From Pandoraea communis (GTDB lineage Bacteria; Pseudomonadota; Gammaproteobacteria; Burkholderiales; Burkholderiaceae): a DNA stretch of 64,000 nucleotides. The DNA is taken from assembly GCF_902459745.1 (NCBI RefSeq), contig NZ_CABPSJ010000006.1, positions 1 through 64,000 on the forward strand. Direction: 5' to 3'. The notes under the pieces are model-generated. The model saw only the letters and a program-made list of their open reading frames with translations. It ran no database searches and was not told the DNA's origin. Position numbers and translations under genes: made by a program. Shown piece after piece: positions 1 to 9,437 of this stretch (the first letter of the stretch is position 1; every line of letters begins with the position of its first letter).

Positions 1-82
1 TCGCCGTCGTTGCGAGAGACGAGATATTAGTGAAAACCCCGAACCCTGGCAAGCCTTTTGTGAAAATAATTTGAAAACCTAT

Positions 83-120
83 AAAAAAGCGCCCCGAGAG
101 GCTCCCGTTATGACGGGGCT
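83..120 (-). terminator. Rho-independent terminator of the amino-acid binding protein gene
   Basis: Read on the minus strand, a GCCCCG/CGGGGC stem (arms at 91-96 and 114-119) is followed by GC and a run of six T. It lies about 60 bases past the stop of the binding-protein gene, so it probably ends that transcript. Confidence 0.8.
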
Positions 121-181
121 TCTTTATCAAGCATCGGCACCTGCGGATGCCAATGCCCTATATCCAACGAGCAAGAGCATG

Positions 182-985
182 TCAGGACTTCTTGCCGAAA
201 TAGCGCTCGAAGATGGCGTCGTACGTGCCATCCGCCTTGATCGCATCAATGCCCTTATTGATCTTGGCCAATAGCTCGACATCGCCCTTGCGTACCGCAA
301 TGCCGTAATACTCCTTCGGGAAGTTGCTATCGGCGACCGTACGCAACTTGGCATTCGGATTATTCGCAATGAAGTTCACCACGACGCCATTGTCGGCCAC
401 CACCGCATCGACACCGCCCGCCTCAAGCTCTTTCATCGCGAGCGGCGTGCCTTCGAAGCGTTTGACCGCCGGATTGTTCTTGCCCATGAGCTTTTGCACG
501 ACTTCATCGCCCGTGGTCGCCGTCTGCACGCCCACCTTCATGGCCTTCAGATCTTCAAACTTCTGCACAGTCGAGTTGGCCGGGACGGCAATCAACTGCG
601 ACGCCTCGAAGTAAGGCGTCGAGAAGTTCATCTGCTTGCGACGCTCGTTCGTAATCGTGATCGCCGAAATCAGAATGTCCCGATCCCCCTGCACCAGCGA
701 ATTGAAGATGCCCTCGAACGGCGTATTGATAAACCGGATGGAGATGCCCGCCTTGTCGGCGACGGCCTTCATCACATCGATATCGAAGCCGGCGACCTGC
801 CGGGTATCGGTCTCATACTCGAACGGTGCATAGGCGGCATCCGAACCGACGACGTACACAGGTTGCGAGCCATCCGGCCCGACCGACCGGCCCGCGGCCG
901 ATTCTTCCTTCTTCCCGCAGGCGCTCAACAACAGCCCGGAGGCCGCAACCAAAGCCAGCGCAAATGCACGTCGTTTCATCGCCAT
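182..985 (-). CDS. Polar amino-acid ABC transporter substrate-binding lipoprotein (SBP family 3)
   Basis: This is a periplasmic or lipid-anchored solute-binding protein of the GlnH/ArtJ/HisJ type, predicted to capture a polar or basic amino acid for an ABC importer. The chosen ATG gives a 267-residue protein beginning MAMKRRAF, with a hydrophobic segment and the lipobox LLSAC (acylated Cys at residue 23). An AAGGGA ribosome site lies 7 bases upstream of this start; a longer reading frame to 1039 lacks a signal peptide at its N-terminus. The family pattern is seen in the stretch YAPFEYETDTRQVAGFDID and in the later EGTPLAMKELEAGGVDAVV. No permease or ATPase gene is adjacent, so it is an orphan component here. 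Substrate cannot be told from sequence alone. Confidence 0.85.
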   Translation of the reverse strand: MAMKRRAFALALVAASGLLLSACGKKEESAAGRSVGPDGSQPVYVVGSDAAYAPFEYETDTRQVAGFDIDVMKAVADKAGISIRFINTPFEGIFNSLVQGDRDILISAITITNERRKQMNFSTPYFEASQLIAVPANSTVQKFEDLKAMKVGVQTATTGDEVVQKLMGKNNPAVKRFEGTPLAMKELEAGGVDAVVADNGVVVNFIANNPNAKLRTVADSNFPKEYYGIAVRKGDVELLAKINKGIDAIKADGTYDAIFERYFGKKS

Positions 986-1070
986 CGATTCGTCCCTTGC
1001 TGAAAAAATCGGCAGCCTATCATAGGACGCCCCCCGCATCCGGAGGTCATCCCGGTTTTCTGCAACAGGC

Positions 1071-1847
1071 TCAGCGATGCTTGAAAACCGGCTTTCGCTT
1101 CTCGACGAACGCCGCCATGCCTTCCTTCTGATCCTCGAGCGCGAACAGCGAATGGAATATGCGGCGCTCGAACTGCACCCCTTCGTCGAGCGTCGACTCG
1201 AATGCGCGATTGACGGCTTCCTTGGCAGCCATCACAACCGGCAGCGAATATTCGCAGATGGTGTTGGCGGCACCAATGGCCTCGTCGAGCAGCTTGTCGG
1301 CAGGCACCACGCGCGACACGAGACCCGCCCGCTCCGCTTCCGTCGCATCCATGAAACGTGCCGTCAGACACATGTCCATCGCCTTGGCCTTCGACACCGC
1401 GCGCGTGAGACGCTGCGTGCCGCCCGCGCCCGGAATCACGCCGAGCTTGATTTCCGGCTGGCCGAACTTTGCGGTGTCGGCCGCGATGATGAAGTCGCAC
1501 ATCATCGCCAGTTCACACCCGCCACCGAGGGCGAAACCCGACACGGCCGCGATCACCGGTTTTCGGATTCGACGCACGGTTTCCCAGTTGCGCGTGATGT
1601 AGTCGCCCTTGAATACGTCGGCAAAGGTGTACTTCGACATCATGCCGATGTCCGCCCCTGCCGCAAACGCCTTCTCGCTGCCGGTAATTACCATGCAACC
1701 GATGGCCTCGTCAGCGTCGAAGGCGGTCAGCGCGGCGCCCAGTTCGTCCATCAGCGCATCGTTCAGCGCGTTGAGCGCCTTGGGACGATTCAGCGTGATC
1801 AGACCGACGCGGCCACGCGTCTCCACCAGAATGTTCTCGTACGTCAT
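1071..1847 (-). CDS. paaF: Enoyl-CoA hydratase (PaaF-like)
   Basis: This 258-residue crotonase-fold enzyme hydrates a trans-2-enoyl-CoA to a 3-hydroxyacyl-CoA. Both catalytic glutamates of the hydratase family are visible, in GGGCEL and in [15 protein letters not shown], and the oxyanion-hole loops are intact ([14 protein letters not shown]). A GGAGGAAGAAGAGG ribosome site precedes the ATG. It is divergent from the paaN operon, and the same neighbourhood is known in Burkholderia phenylacetate clusters. The likely job is therefore hydration of 2,3-dehydroadipyl-CoA in phenylacetate beta-oxidation. A general fatty-acid enoyl-CoA hydratase is the alternative: the family call is firm, the PaaF role is inferred from context. 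Confidence 0.85.
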   Translation of the reverse strand: MTYENILVETRGRVGLITLNRPKALNALNDALMDELGAALTAFDADEAIGCMVITGSEKAFAAGADIGMMSKYTFADVFKGDYITRNWETVRRIRKPVIAAVSGFALGGGCELAMMCDFIIAADTAKFGQPEIKLGVIPGAGGTQRLTRAVSKAKAMDMCLTARFMDATEAERAGLVSRVVPADKLLDEAIGAANTICEYSLPVVMAAKEAVNRAFESTLDEGVQFERRIFHSLFALEDQKEGMAAFVEKRKPVFKHR

Positions 1848-2364
1848 CCTCTTCTTCCTCCAGTCAAAGTCGTCTTGTGGTTCGGGGGCAGCGCGGCTAA
1901 GGCGTCACACCTTCGTCGTCGCCGGAAACAGGCATAAGGCGATGGACACGCCGTTGATTTGCAGCGGCGCTGCGGCGCACGCGGCAAACCGAGGTAAAAA
2001 GGGCTTGCCGGGCGTCGACTGCAGTGGTTAGGCATGATGCCATCGATCTCCCGGCCACGCACCTCTCGTTGCGCCAAGCAAACGTCCAACCGTCCGCGCC
2101 GCGCCGGCCGCAGCGCGAGGCATGCCGCCGCGCATACCCGGATGCCGCGCAATCCGTCGGGGAAAACCCGGCGTCATCGCGTGCCACGCCCGGAAGATTT
2201 GATGCTATATTAACAAACCAACCGGTCGGTCAATTAATGTTCATGAGACATGCCGACCACGACCCGGTGCCGTTTCCTGCGTCTTGCCGCGCGCCTGCAC
2301 AAACGTGCCCGCCGGCAGACAGCGAATCCGCCAGCCGCATCCCGACACGGACAAACCCACAACC
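1848..2364. other. Divergent paaF/paaN intergenic regulatory region
   Basis: This 517-base stretch holds no convincing gene; the short open frames have no ribosome site or family pattern. It must contain the promoters of paaF (leftward) and paaN (rightward). The one clear element is the TetR-type operator at 2217-2230, just downstream of a TATATT hexamer at 2206-2211 that could be the paaN -10 box. Confidence 0.6.
2217..2230. promoter_or_regulatory. Candidate PaaR (TetR-family) operator
   Basis: The 14-base sequence ACCAACCGGTCGGT is palindromic apart from one mismatched pair. It closely resembles the ACCGACCGGTCGGT-like sites attributed to TetR-family PaaR repressors of phenylacetate genes in beta-proteobacteria. 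It sits 6-19 bases after a TATATT -10-like hexamer and 135 bases before the paaN start, so a bound repressor would block transcription until phenylacetyl-CoA accumulates. No paaR gene is in the window. Confidence 0.6.
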
Positions 2365-4059
2365 ATGACTCATCCCCTCTTCGCCAAACACCAAGAGACT
2401 CTCGAGCGCGCCCTTCAGGCCATCGCCACGCGTGGTTACTGGAGCCCGTTCACGGAAATGCCGAGCCCGCGTGCGTATGGCGAGACGGCCGCAGCAGACG
2501 GCGAAGCCGCTTTCAAGCAGTACCTGAACGCGGCTTTCCCGCTGGAACAGCGCGGCAGCACGGGCAGCGTGGGCCAGGAGGCTTCGCCCTTCGGCTTCGC
2601 GCTCGGCACGACCTATCCCGGTTTCGAGATCGACGCCCTGCTCGCCCGCGTGAGCGACGCCCACAAGTCGTGGCGCGCCGCCACCCCGGACGCCTGGGTC
2701 GGTGTGTCGCTGGAAATCCTCAAGCGCCTGAACGCGCGCAGCTTCGAAATGGCCAACGCGGTGATGCACACGACGGGCCAGGCGTTCATGATGGCCTTCC
2801 AGGCCGGTGGCCCGCACGCACAGGATCGCGGCCTCGAAGCCGTGGCGTACGCCTGGGACGAACTGCGCCGCATCCCGGCGGATGCTTACTGGGAAAAGCC
2901 GCAAGGCAAGAACCCGCCGCTGGCGATGGAAAAGCGTTACACCGTCGTGCCGCGCGGCGTGGCTCTGGTGCTCGGTTGCTGCACGTTCCCGACGTGGAAC
3001 GGCTACCCGGGCCTGTTCGCCAGCCTCGCCACGGGCAACGCCGTGATCGTCAAGCCGCACCCGGGCGCGATCCTTCCGCTCGCCATCACGGTCAAGATTG
3101 CTCGCGACGTTCTCAAGGAAGCCGGCTTCGATCCGGATGTCGTCACGCTCGCGGCCACCAACCCGAACGACGGCGCCATCGTCCAGCAACTGGCCAAGCG
3201 CAATGAAGTGCGCGTGATCGACTTCACCGGCAGCACCGCCAACGGCGACTGGCTGGAGACCCATGCCCGCCAGGCACAGGTCTACACCGAGAAGGCCGGC
3301 GTGAACCAGATCGTGATCGATTCGACGGACGACCTGAAGGGCATGGCCCGCAACATCGGCTTCTCGCTGGCGCTGTACTCGGGACAGATGTGCACTGCGC
3401 CGCAGAACATCTACATTCCGCGCGACGGCATCCAGACGCCGGACGGCAAAGTGTCGTTCGATGAAGTGGTCGCCGCCATCGCCGGCAGCGTCCAGAAGAC
3501 GTGCAGCGACCCGGCCAAGGCTGTCGAACTGCTCGGTGCGATTCAGAACGAAGGCGTGCTCGCCCGTATCGACGAAGCCCGCAAGGTCGGCCGCGTTGTG
3601 CTCGACAGCCAGACGCTCCAGCACCCGGCCTTCGCCAATGCCCGCGTGCGCACGCCGCTGATCGTCGCCCTCGACGTCGCCGACGAAGCGGCCTACACCC
3701 GCGAGTGGTTCGGCCCGATCGCCTTCGTGATTGCCGTCGACAACAGCGCGCAAGCTTTCGCACTGGCCGGCCGCACCGCAGCCGAACATGGCGCGCTCAC
3801 GCTGTCGGCCTACACGACGACGGCCGAAGGTGAAGCCCAGGCGCTCGACGCCGCCATCGAAGGTCGCGTCGCGTTGTCGCTCAACCTGACCGGTGGCGTT
3901 TTCGTGAACCAGTCCGCCGCCTTCTCGGATTACCACGGCACGGGCGGCAATCCTGCCGCGAACGCGAGCCTCGCCGACGCCGCCTTCGTCGCGAATCGTT
4001 TCCGCGTCGTACAGCGCCGCCACCACGTGCCGGCCAAGTCCGACACCGGCGCCGCCTGA
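2365..4059 (+). CDS. paaN: Phenylacetic acid degradation protein PaaN (aldehyde dehydrogenase family)
   Basis: This 564-residue member of the aldehyde dehydrogenase superfamily matches the short PaaN type of beta-proteobacteria. It is expected to oxidise the ring-opened semialdehyde CoA intermediate of phenylacetate breakdown. Visible elements are the cofactor-binding segment DFTGSTANGDWLE and the putative catalytic cysteine in SGQMCTAPQNIYIP. It has no C-terminal MaoC hydratase domain, unlike the ~680-residue E. coli PaaZ. If it does the PaaZ step, the hydrolase activity must come from another protein. The start was placed at MTHPLFAKHQ because upstream codons look non-coding; the ribosome site is weak. 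It heads the paaN-pcaF-paaG-paaI-paaK operon. Confidence 0.9.
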   Translation: MTHPLFAKHQETLERALQAIATRGYWSPFTEMPSPRAYGETAAADGEAAFKQYLNAAFPLEQRGSTGSVGQEASPFGFALGTTYPGFEIDALLARVSDAHKSWRAATPDAWVGVSLEILKRLNARSFEMANAVMHTTGQAFMMAFQAGGPHAQDRGLEAVAYAWDELRRIPADAYWEKPQGKNPPLAMEKRYTVVPRGVALVLGCCTFPTWNGYPGLFASLATGNAVIVKPHPGAILPLAITVKIARDVLKEAGFDPDVVTLAATNPNDGAIVQQLAKRNEVRVIDFTGSTANGDWLETHARQAQVYTEKAGVNQIVIDSTDDLKGMARNIGFSLALYSGQMCTAPQNIYIPRDGIQTPDGKVSFDEVVAAIAGSVQKTCSDPAKAVELLGAIQNEGVLARIDEARKVGRVVLDSQTLQHPAFANARVRTPLIVALDVADEAAYTREWFGPIAFVIAVDNSAQAFALAGRTAAEHGALTLSAYTTTAEGEAQALDAAIEGRVALSLNLTGGVFVNQSAAFSDYHGTGGNPAANASLADAAFVANRFRVVQRRHHVPAKSDTGAA

Positions 4060-4202
4060 GCACCACGACCCATTTATATAGAGAGAGGGCGGCAAACACC
4101 TTACGGCATGTCAGCGCGACGCTCGGCCACTCCCCCTGGCACTCACCGTCGCGCGGCCGCCGCCGTGCCCCCCGCCCCACGAAAAGACAGGAACGAGACA
4201 TC

Positions 4203-5405
4203 ATGACCGAAGCTTTCATCTGCGACGCGATCCGTACGCCCATCGGCCGCTACGGCGGCGCCCTGAAGGACGTTCGCGCCGACAACCTCGGCGCGATCCC
4301 CCTCAAGGCGCTCATGGCGCGTAACCCGAACGTCGACTGGACGCTGATCGACGACGTCATCTACGGTTGCGCCAACCAGGCCGGCGAAGATAACCGTAAC
4401 GTGGCCCGCATGGCCGCACTGCTCGCCGAACTGCCGATCGAAGTGCCGGGCGCCACACTCAACCGCCTGTGCGGCTCGGGCATGGACGCCATCGGCAGCG
4501 CCGCGCGCGCCATCAAGGCAGGCGAAGCCGGACTGATGATCGCCGGCGGCGTCGAGTCGATGACCCGCGCACCGTTCGTCATGGGCAAGGCCGACAGCGC
4601 GTTCGCCCGTCAGGCCGCGATTTTCGACACGACCATCGGCTGGCGCTTCATCAACCCGCTGATGAAGGCGCAATACGGCGTGGACTCGATGCCGGAGACG
4701 GCCGAGAACGTAGCCGACGACTTCAAGATCAACCGCGAAGATCAGGACCGCTTCGCCCTGCGCAGCCAGGAGAAAGCCGCACGCGCGCAAGCCGACGGCA
4801 CACTCGCCCAGGAGATCACGCCGGTATCGATCGCGCAGAAGAAGGGCGATCCGGTCGTCGTCGAGCGCGACGAGCACCCCCGCGCGACGAGCCTCGAATC
4901 GCTGGCCAAGCTCAAGGGCGTGGTGCGCCCGGACGGCACCGTCACCGCAGGCAACGCTTCGGGTGTGAACGACGGCGCCTGCGCCCTGCTGCTCGCGAGC
5001 GAAAGCGCCGCCAAGCTGCACGGTCTCACCCCGCGTGCGCGCGTGCTCGGCATGGCCACCGCCGGCGTCGCCCCGCGCATCATGGGCATCGGCCCGGCCC
5101 CGGCCACGGTCAAGCTGCTCAAGCAATTGAACATGACGCTGGATCAGTTCGACGTGATCGAGCTGAACGAAGCCTTCGCGAGCCAGGGTCTGGCGGTGTT
5201 GCGTCAACTCGGCGTTGCCGACGACGACGCCCGCGTGAACCCGAACGGCGGCGCCATTGCGCTGGGCCACCCGCTGGGCGCGTCGGGCGCGCGTCTGGTG
5301 ACCACCGCGATGTACCAATTGCACCGGACCGGTGGACGCTTCGCGCTGTGCACGATGTGCATCGGCGTGGGCCAGGGCATTGCGATCGCCATCGAGCGCG
5401 TCTGA
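4203..5405 (+). CDS. pcaF: 3-oxoadipyl-CoA thiolase
   Basis: This 400-residue thiolase cleaves 3-oxoadipyl-CoA into succinyl-CoA and acetyl-CoA. That is the last step of phenylacetate degradation, and also of the beta-ketoadipate pathway. The nucleophilic cysteine lies in [11 protein letters not shown] near residue 90, and the catalytic histidine in [16 protein letters not shown]. The second cysteine lies in [10 protein letters not shown] near the C-terminus. Length and the conserved NEAFASQ segment fit PcaF/PaaJ rather than fatty-acid thiolases. An AGGAACGAG ribosome site precedes the ATG. It lies 143 bases after paaN and 48 before paaG in the same operon. Confidence 0.93.
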   Translation: MTEAFICDAIRTPIGRYGGALKDVRADNLGAIPLKALMARNPNVDWTLIDDVIYGCANQAGEDNRNVARMAALLAELPIEVPGATLNRLCGSGMDAIGSAARAIKAGEAGLMIAGGVESMTRAPFVMGKADSAFARQAAIFDTTIGWRFINPLMKAQYGVDSMPETAENVADDFKINREDQDRFALRSQEKAARAQADGTLAQEITPVSIAQKKGDPVVVERDEHPRATSLESLAKLKGVVRPDGTVTAGNASGVNDGACALLLASESAAKLHGLTPRARVLGMATAGVAPRIMGIGPAPATVKLLKQLNMTLDQFDVIELNEAFASQGLAVLRQLGVADDDARVNPNGGAIALGHPLGASGARLVTTAMYQLHRTGGRFALCTMCIGVGQGIAIAIERV

Positions 5406-5453
5406 GCGCCCGGCACCGCCACGACATCACAAGACACCCGGAGGAAGACACCG

Positions 5454-6236
5454 ATGACCGCCACGGTTCAACTGACACTGAACGCCAACGTTGCAACGAT
5501 CACGCTCAACCGTCCCGAGAAGCTGAACAGCTTCACGCGGCAGATGCATGCGGCGCTGCGCGACGCCCTCGATAGCGCGCAGGCGCAAGGGGCGCGAGCC
5601 ATTGTGCTGACCGGTGCCGGACGCGGCTTTTGCGCCGGTCAGGATCTGGCGGATCTCGACTTCACCCCGGGCGCCTCGACCGATCTCGGGGCACTGATCG
5701 ACGAGAACTTCAACCCGCTCGTGCGCAAGCTGCGCGCAATGCCGTTGCCGGTGATCGCTGCGGTGAACGGCATCGCCGCAGGCGCGGGGGCCAATCTGGC
5801 CCTCGCCTGCGACATCGTGCTTGCCGGTGCGTCGGCCAACTTCGTGCAGGCGTTCGTCAAGATCGGCCTGGTGCCCGACACGGGCGGCACGTGGTTCCTG
5901 CCGCAACGCGTCGGCATGGCCCGCGCGATGGGGCTTGCGATGCTCGGCGACAAGTTGTCGGCCGAACAAGCCGAGCATTGGGGACTGATCTGGCGCTGCG
6001 TCAACGACGACGTCTTGCTTGGCGAAGCGCAGAAGCTCGCCGTACAACTGGCGACGCAGCCGACCAAGGCCATCGCGAACATCAAGGAAGCGCTGTACGC
6101 CTCGGCGACCAACACGCTCGACCAGCAGCTCGATGTCGAGCGCGACGCACAGCGCGCACTGGGCGCGTCGTATGACTATGCCGAAGGCGTGAACGCGTTC
6201 CTCGAGAAACGCGCGCCGAAGTTCGAAGGCCGCTGA
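5454..6236 (+). CDS. paaG: 1,2-epoxyphenylacetyl-CoA isomerase (oxepin-CoA forming)
   Basis: This 260-residue crotonase-fold isomerase converts ring-1,2-epoxyphenylacetyl-CoA to oxepin-CoA and can also shift the double bond of a later unsaturated intermediate. The segment VKIGLVPDTGGTWFLPQR carries the aspartate that replaces the hydratase glutamate, as expected in PaaG; GLAMLGDKLSAEQAEHWGL is likewise characteristic. A GGAGGAAG ribosome site sits 7-9 bases before the ATG. Position between thiolase and thioesterase genes supports the pathway assignment. Confidence 0.93.
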   Translation: MTATVQLTLNANVATITLNRPEKLNSFTRQMHAALRDALDSAQAQGARAIVLTGAGRGFCAGQDLADLDFTPGASTDLGALIDENFNPLVRKLRAMPLPVIAAVNGIAAGAGANLALACDIVLAGASANFVQAFVKIGLVPDTGGTWFLPQRVGMARAMGLAMLGDKLSAEQAEHWGLIWRCVNDDVLLGEAQKLAVQLATQPTKAIANIKEALYASATNTLDQQLDVERDAQRALGASYDYAEGVNAFLEKRAPKFEGR

Positions 6237-6354
6237 GCGCAGACGCTGCGCGGGCCAGGGAAAAGCCGAGACAAGCACAGTAACGACGCACGAAGCACGC
6301 CAAAACCACGCGCGCCGCACGAGAGACCGACACCATAACAAGACGAGAGACACG

Positions 6355-6813
6355 ATGAGCCTGACCTCCCCCGCCGCCAAGGCAACCAGTGAGATGACCC
6401 CGGAAGAACTCGCCCGCGCCACGGGCGAGGCCATGTACCGCAGCGACCGTGCGAGCCAGTGGCTGGGCATGGAGTTGCAGGATGTGCGTCCGGGCTACGC
6501 GCGCATGACGATGCGCATTCGCGATGAATTCCTCAACGGTCACGCCATCTGCCACGGCGGCCTGATGTTCACGCTTGCCGACTCGACTTTTGCTTTCGCG
6601 TGCAACAGCTACAACATCAATACGGTCGCAGCCGGATGCAGCATCGAATTCCTGAAGCCGGTCTCGGGGGGCGACACGCTCACGGCCGAGGCACAGGAGC
6701 AGGTGCTCTCGGGGCGTCATGGCATTTACGACATTCGCCTGACGAATTCAGCGGGCGAAGTCGTCGCGATGTTCCGCGGCAAGTCCGCACAGATCAAGGG
6801 CAATGTCGTCTGA
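6355..6813 (+). CDS. paaI: Phenylacetate-pathway hotdog thioesterase PaaI
   Basis: This 152-residue hotdog-fold acyl-CoA thioesterase probably rescues CoA from dead-end ring-hydroxylated phenylacetyl-CoA derivatives. The family signature NGHAICHGGLMFTLADSTFAFACN carries the active-site Asp in LADS and the preceding HGG loop. Length is typical of PaaI. A GAGAGA-type ribosome site precedes the ATG, and the gene lies between paaG and paaK in the same direction, 85 bases before paaK. Confidence 0.92.
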   Translation: MSLTSPAAKATSEMTPEELARATGEAMYRSDRASQWLGMELQDVRPGYARMTMRIRDEFLNGHAICHGGLMFTLADSTFAFACNSYNINTVAAGCSIEFLKPVSGGDTLTAEAQEQVLSGRHGIYDIRLTNSAGEVVAMFRGKSAQIKGNVV

Positions 6814-6898
6814 CACGCCCGGCAACACGCGAGTCCGGGCACGGGTTCGCGAGACACATGCGTAACAGTGAGAAGTAGCAAGTCCCAAGGAGACAGTC

Positions 6899-8194
6899 AT
6901 GACCACCGCCCTGCCGCTCGAGCCGATCGAGAAAGCGAGCCTCGACGAACTGCGCAGCCTTCAGCTCGACCGTCTGAAGACGACGTTGCGGCATGCTTAT
7001 GAAAATTCGCCGGTGTATCGCCGGAAGTTCGACGAGGCCGGCGTCCATCCGGACGATCTGACCTCGCTGGCCGATCTGGCCAAGTTCCCATTCACAACGA
7101 AGCAGGATCTGCGCGACAGCTATCCGTTCGGCATGTTCGCCGTGCCGATGGAACAGGTCTCGCGCGTGCATGCGTCTTCGGGCACGACGGGCAAGCCGAC
7201 GGTCGTGGGCTACACCGCCAACGACATCAGCACGTGGGCCGATCTGGTCGCACGCTCGATCCGTGCTTCGGGTGCGCGTCGCGGCGACAAGGTGCACATC
7301 AGCTACGGTTACGGCCTGTTCACGGGCGGCCTGGGTGCGCACTACGGCGCCGAGCGAGCCGGCCTGACGGTGATCCCGTTCGGCGGCGGGCAGACCGAGA
7401 AGCAGGTACAACTGATTCGGGACTTCAAGCCCGACATCATCATGGTCACGCCGAGCTACATGCTCGCGATTGCCGACGAACTCGAGCGCCAGGGCGTGGT
7501 GGCGGCCGACGCCTCGCTGCGTATCGGTATCTTCGGCGCGGAGCCGTGGACGAACGACATGCGCTCGGCCATCGAGAAGCGCATGGGCATCGATGCGGTC
7601 GACATCTACGGTCTGTCGGAAGTGATGGGCCCCGGTGTAGCTTGCGAATGTGCCGAGACGAAAGACGGCCCGACGATCTGGGAAGATCACTTCTTCCCCG
7701 AAATCATCGATCCGGAGACGGGCGAAGTGCTGCCCGACGGCGAGTTCGGCGAACTGGTGTTCACGTCGCTCACCAAGGAAGCGCTGCCGATCATCCGCTA
7801 TCGCACGCGCGACCTCACGCGTCTGCTGCCGGGCACGGCGCGCACCATGCGCCGCATGGAGAAGATCACCGGCCGCTCGGACGACATGATGATCATTCGC
7901 GGGGTGAACGTTTTCCCGTCGCAAATCGAGGAACTGCTGCTGCGTCAGCCGGTGCTCTCGCCGCACTATCAGATCATTCTGGACAAGGAAGGTCCGATGG
8001 ACACGATGGCGGTGGAAGTCGAAGCGGCCGTCGGCTGCGACGACGCCGCCGCGCTGCAATCGGCGGGCGGCGAACTCAAGCGCGACATCAAGACCCTCAT
8101 CGGCGTGTCGTGCGCCGTGCGCGTGAAGCCGGTCGGCGCCATCGAGCGTTCGGTGGGCAAAGCGCGACGGGTTTTGGACAAGCGTCCGCGCTAA
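6899..8194 (+). CDS. paaK: Phenylacetate-CoA ligase
   Basis: This 431-residue AMP-forming ligase activates phenylacetate to phenylacetyl-CoA, the entry step and the step that makes the inducer. The adenylate-forming P-loop is HASSGTTGKPTVVGYT, and DIYGLSEVMGPGVACEC and the C-terminal KITGRSDDMMIIRG motif are as expected for PaaK. AAGGAGACAG serves as ribosome site. It is the last gene of the operon and is followed by a strong terminator. Genes for the ring epoxidase (paaABCDE) are not in the window and must lie elsewhere. Confidence 0.95.
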   Translation: MTTALPLEPIEKASLDELRSLQLDRLKTTLRHAYENSPVYRRKFDEAGVHPDDLTSLADLAKFPFTTKQDLRDSYPFGMFAVPMEQVSRVHASSGTTGKPTVVGYTANDISTWADLVARSIRASGARRGDKVHISYGYGLFTGGLGAHYGAERAGLTVIPFGGGQTEKQVQLIRDFKPDIIMVTPSYMLAIADELERQGVVAADASLRIGIFGAEPWTNDMRSAIEKRMGIDAVDIYGLSEVMGPGVACECAETKDGPTIWEDHFFPEIIDPETGEVLPDGEFGELVFTSLTKEALPIIRYRTRDLTRLLPGTARTMRRMEKITGRSDDMMIIRGVNVFPSQIEELLLRQPVLSPHYQIILDKEGPMDTMAVEVEAAVGCDDAAALQSAGGELKRDIKTLIGVSCAVRVKPVGAIERSVGKARRVLDKRPR

Positions 8195-8251
8195 TGCCAC
8201 GCTAATGCCGCATTAATTCCGCATTCAGCGCTGCCAGCGTCCGTCGCCATG

Positions 8252-8281
8252 AAAAAAGCCCGCGAATTTCGCGGGCTTTTT
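8252..8281. terminator. Bidirectional terminator between paaK and mltA
   Basis: A GCCCGCGAA/TTCGCGGGC stem (8258-8266 and 8268-8276) is flanked by six A on the left and five T on the right. It therefore works as a rho-independent terminator in both directions. It lies between convergent paaK and mltA. Confidence 0.9.
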
Positions 8282-8296
8282 CGTTGGCGCCAGACC

Positions 8297-9421
8297 TCAC
8301 TGATTGGGCAGGAACACCCACATCCGGCCGCTCTGACGCATGCGTCCGGCCAGATCGCCGGCATCGTCGCCCAGGCCCCAGAAGAAGTCGGCACGCACAC
8401 CGCCCTTGATCGCGCTGCCCGTGTCCTGCGCGAACATCAGCCGGTTGATCGGCGCGTTCGCCTGCGCGCCGAAGGGCGGGCGCGTCGTCGAGAGGAACAC
8501 CGGGCTGCCCAGCGGGATCGACGCCGGATCGACGGCAATCGAGCGTTCGGCCGTGAGCGGCACGCCCAGCGCGCCAATCGGCCCCTCGATACCGCCCACG
8601 CCGTGGTTCGGCATTTCGCGGAAGAAGACGAAGCGCGGGTTCACGTCGAGCAAGGCGTCGACACGCGACGGATTGGCGCGCGCCCAGGCGCGAATGCCCT
8701 GCATCGTCGCCTGGGCGGCCGTAATTTCGCCACGATCGATCAGCCAGCGTCCGATCGACTTGTAAGGCTGGTCGTTGTTACCACCATAGCCCACACGCAT
8801 GATCGAGCCGTCGTCGAGCAGCACCTGGCCGGAGCCCTGCACTTGCAGGAAGAACGCCTCGATGGGGTCGTCCACGTATACCAGTTCATAACCGCGCAGC
8901 ATGCCGCTGCGCATGAGTTCGGCGCGCGCGGGCAGCGATCCGGCCTTACGGCCGGCGGGCCACTTGTAGAGCGGCGTCTGATAAACACCCCCGCGCACAC
9001 GCGAGCCGTGCAGCAGCGGCTCGTAGTAACCGGTGATCAGGCCCGACTGCGTACCGTCGGAGTTCGCGATACGAAACGGCGTAAAGTACTGTTCGAAGAA
9101 CAGCCTCACCGATGCCGGGTCCAGATCGTCGAGATGCTCGGCCGCGCGGCAGGCAGGCTGCCAGTTGTTCTGGCGGCCCAGCTTCATACAGCTCTGGGCA
9201 AGCGCTAGACGCGCGCCGATGAGTGAGTCGTCCTGCCAGCCGTCGACCTGCGACCACGACACGGGCTGCATGCGGCCCGCACCGGAAGGCGGTGTTGCGA
9301 CGGTGGACGGCGGCGTGCCTGGACGATAGGTGCCGGAAGGAGGCACACTCGAACAACCGTAGAGCAATGCGGCAAACGCGGCGAGCGCCAGGCCCCGGCC
9401 GGCGCGCCACCGCCCGAACAT
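8297..9421 (-). CDS. mltA: Membrane-bound lytic murein transglycosylase A
   Basis: This outer-membrane lipoprotein cleaves peptidoglycan glycan strands with formation of 1,6-anhydro-muramic ends. The chosen ATG gives 374 residues with a signal peptide ending in LLYGC (acylated Cys 23). The MltA catalytic region is clear near the C-terminus: AQDTGSAIKGGVRADFFWG, with the catalytic aspartate in that run, followed by GDDAGDLAGRM. The double-psi-barrel segment PLTAERSIAVDPASIPLGSPVF is also typical. No good ribosome site is visible for either candidate start (9421 or 9439), and the frame stays open much further upstream. The start is thus chosen by signal-peptide length. Confidence 0.92.
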   Translation of the reverse strand: MFGRWRAGRGLALAAFAALLYGCSSVPPSGTYRPGTPPSTVATPPSGAGRMQPVSWSQVDGWQDDSLIGARLALAQSCMKLGRQNNWQPACRAAEHLDDLDPASVRLFFEQYFTPFRIANSDGTQSGLITGYYEPLLHGSRVRGGVYQTPLYKWPAGRKAGSLPARAELMRSGMLRGYELVYVDDPIEAFFLQVQGSGQVLLDDGSIMRVGYGGNNDQPYKSIGRWLIDRGEITAAQATMQGIRAWARANPSRVDALLDVNPRFVFFREMPNHGVGGIEGPIGALGVPLTAERSIAVDPASIPLGSPVFLSTTRPPFGAQANAPINRLMFAQDTGSAIKGGVRADFFWGLGDDAGDLAGRMRQSGRMWVFLPNQ

Positions 9422-9437
9422 AGTCAGGAAGAGCGTC

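Noticed and set aside
2230-4095. A 621-codon open frame antisense to paaN
   Set aside because: It is a shadow of the strong codon bias of paaN; it has no ribosome site and no domain pattern.
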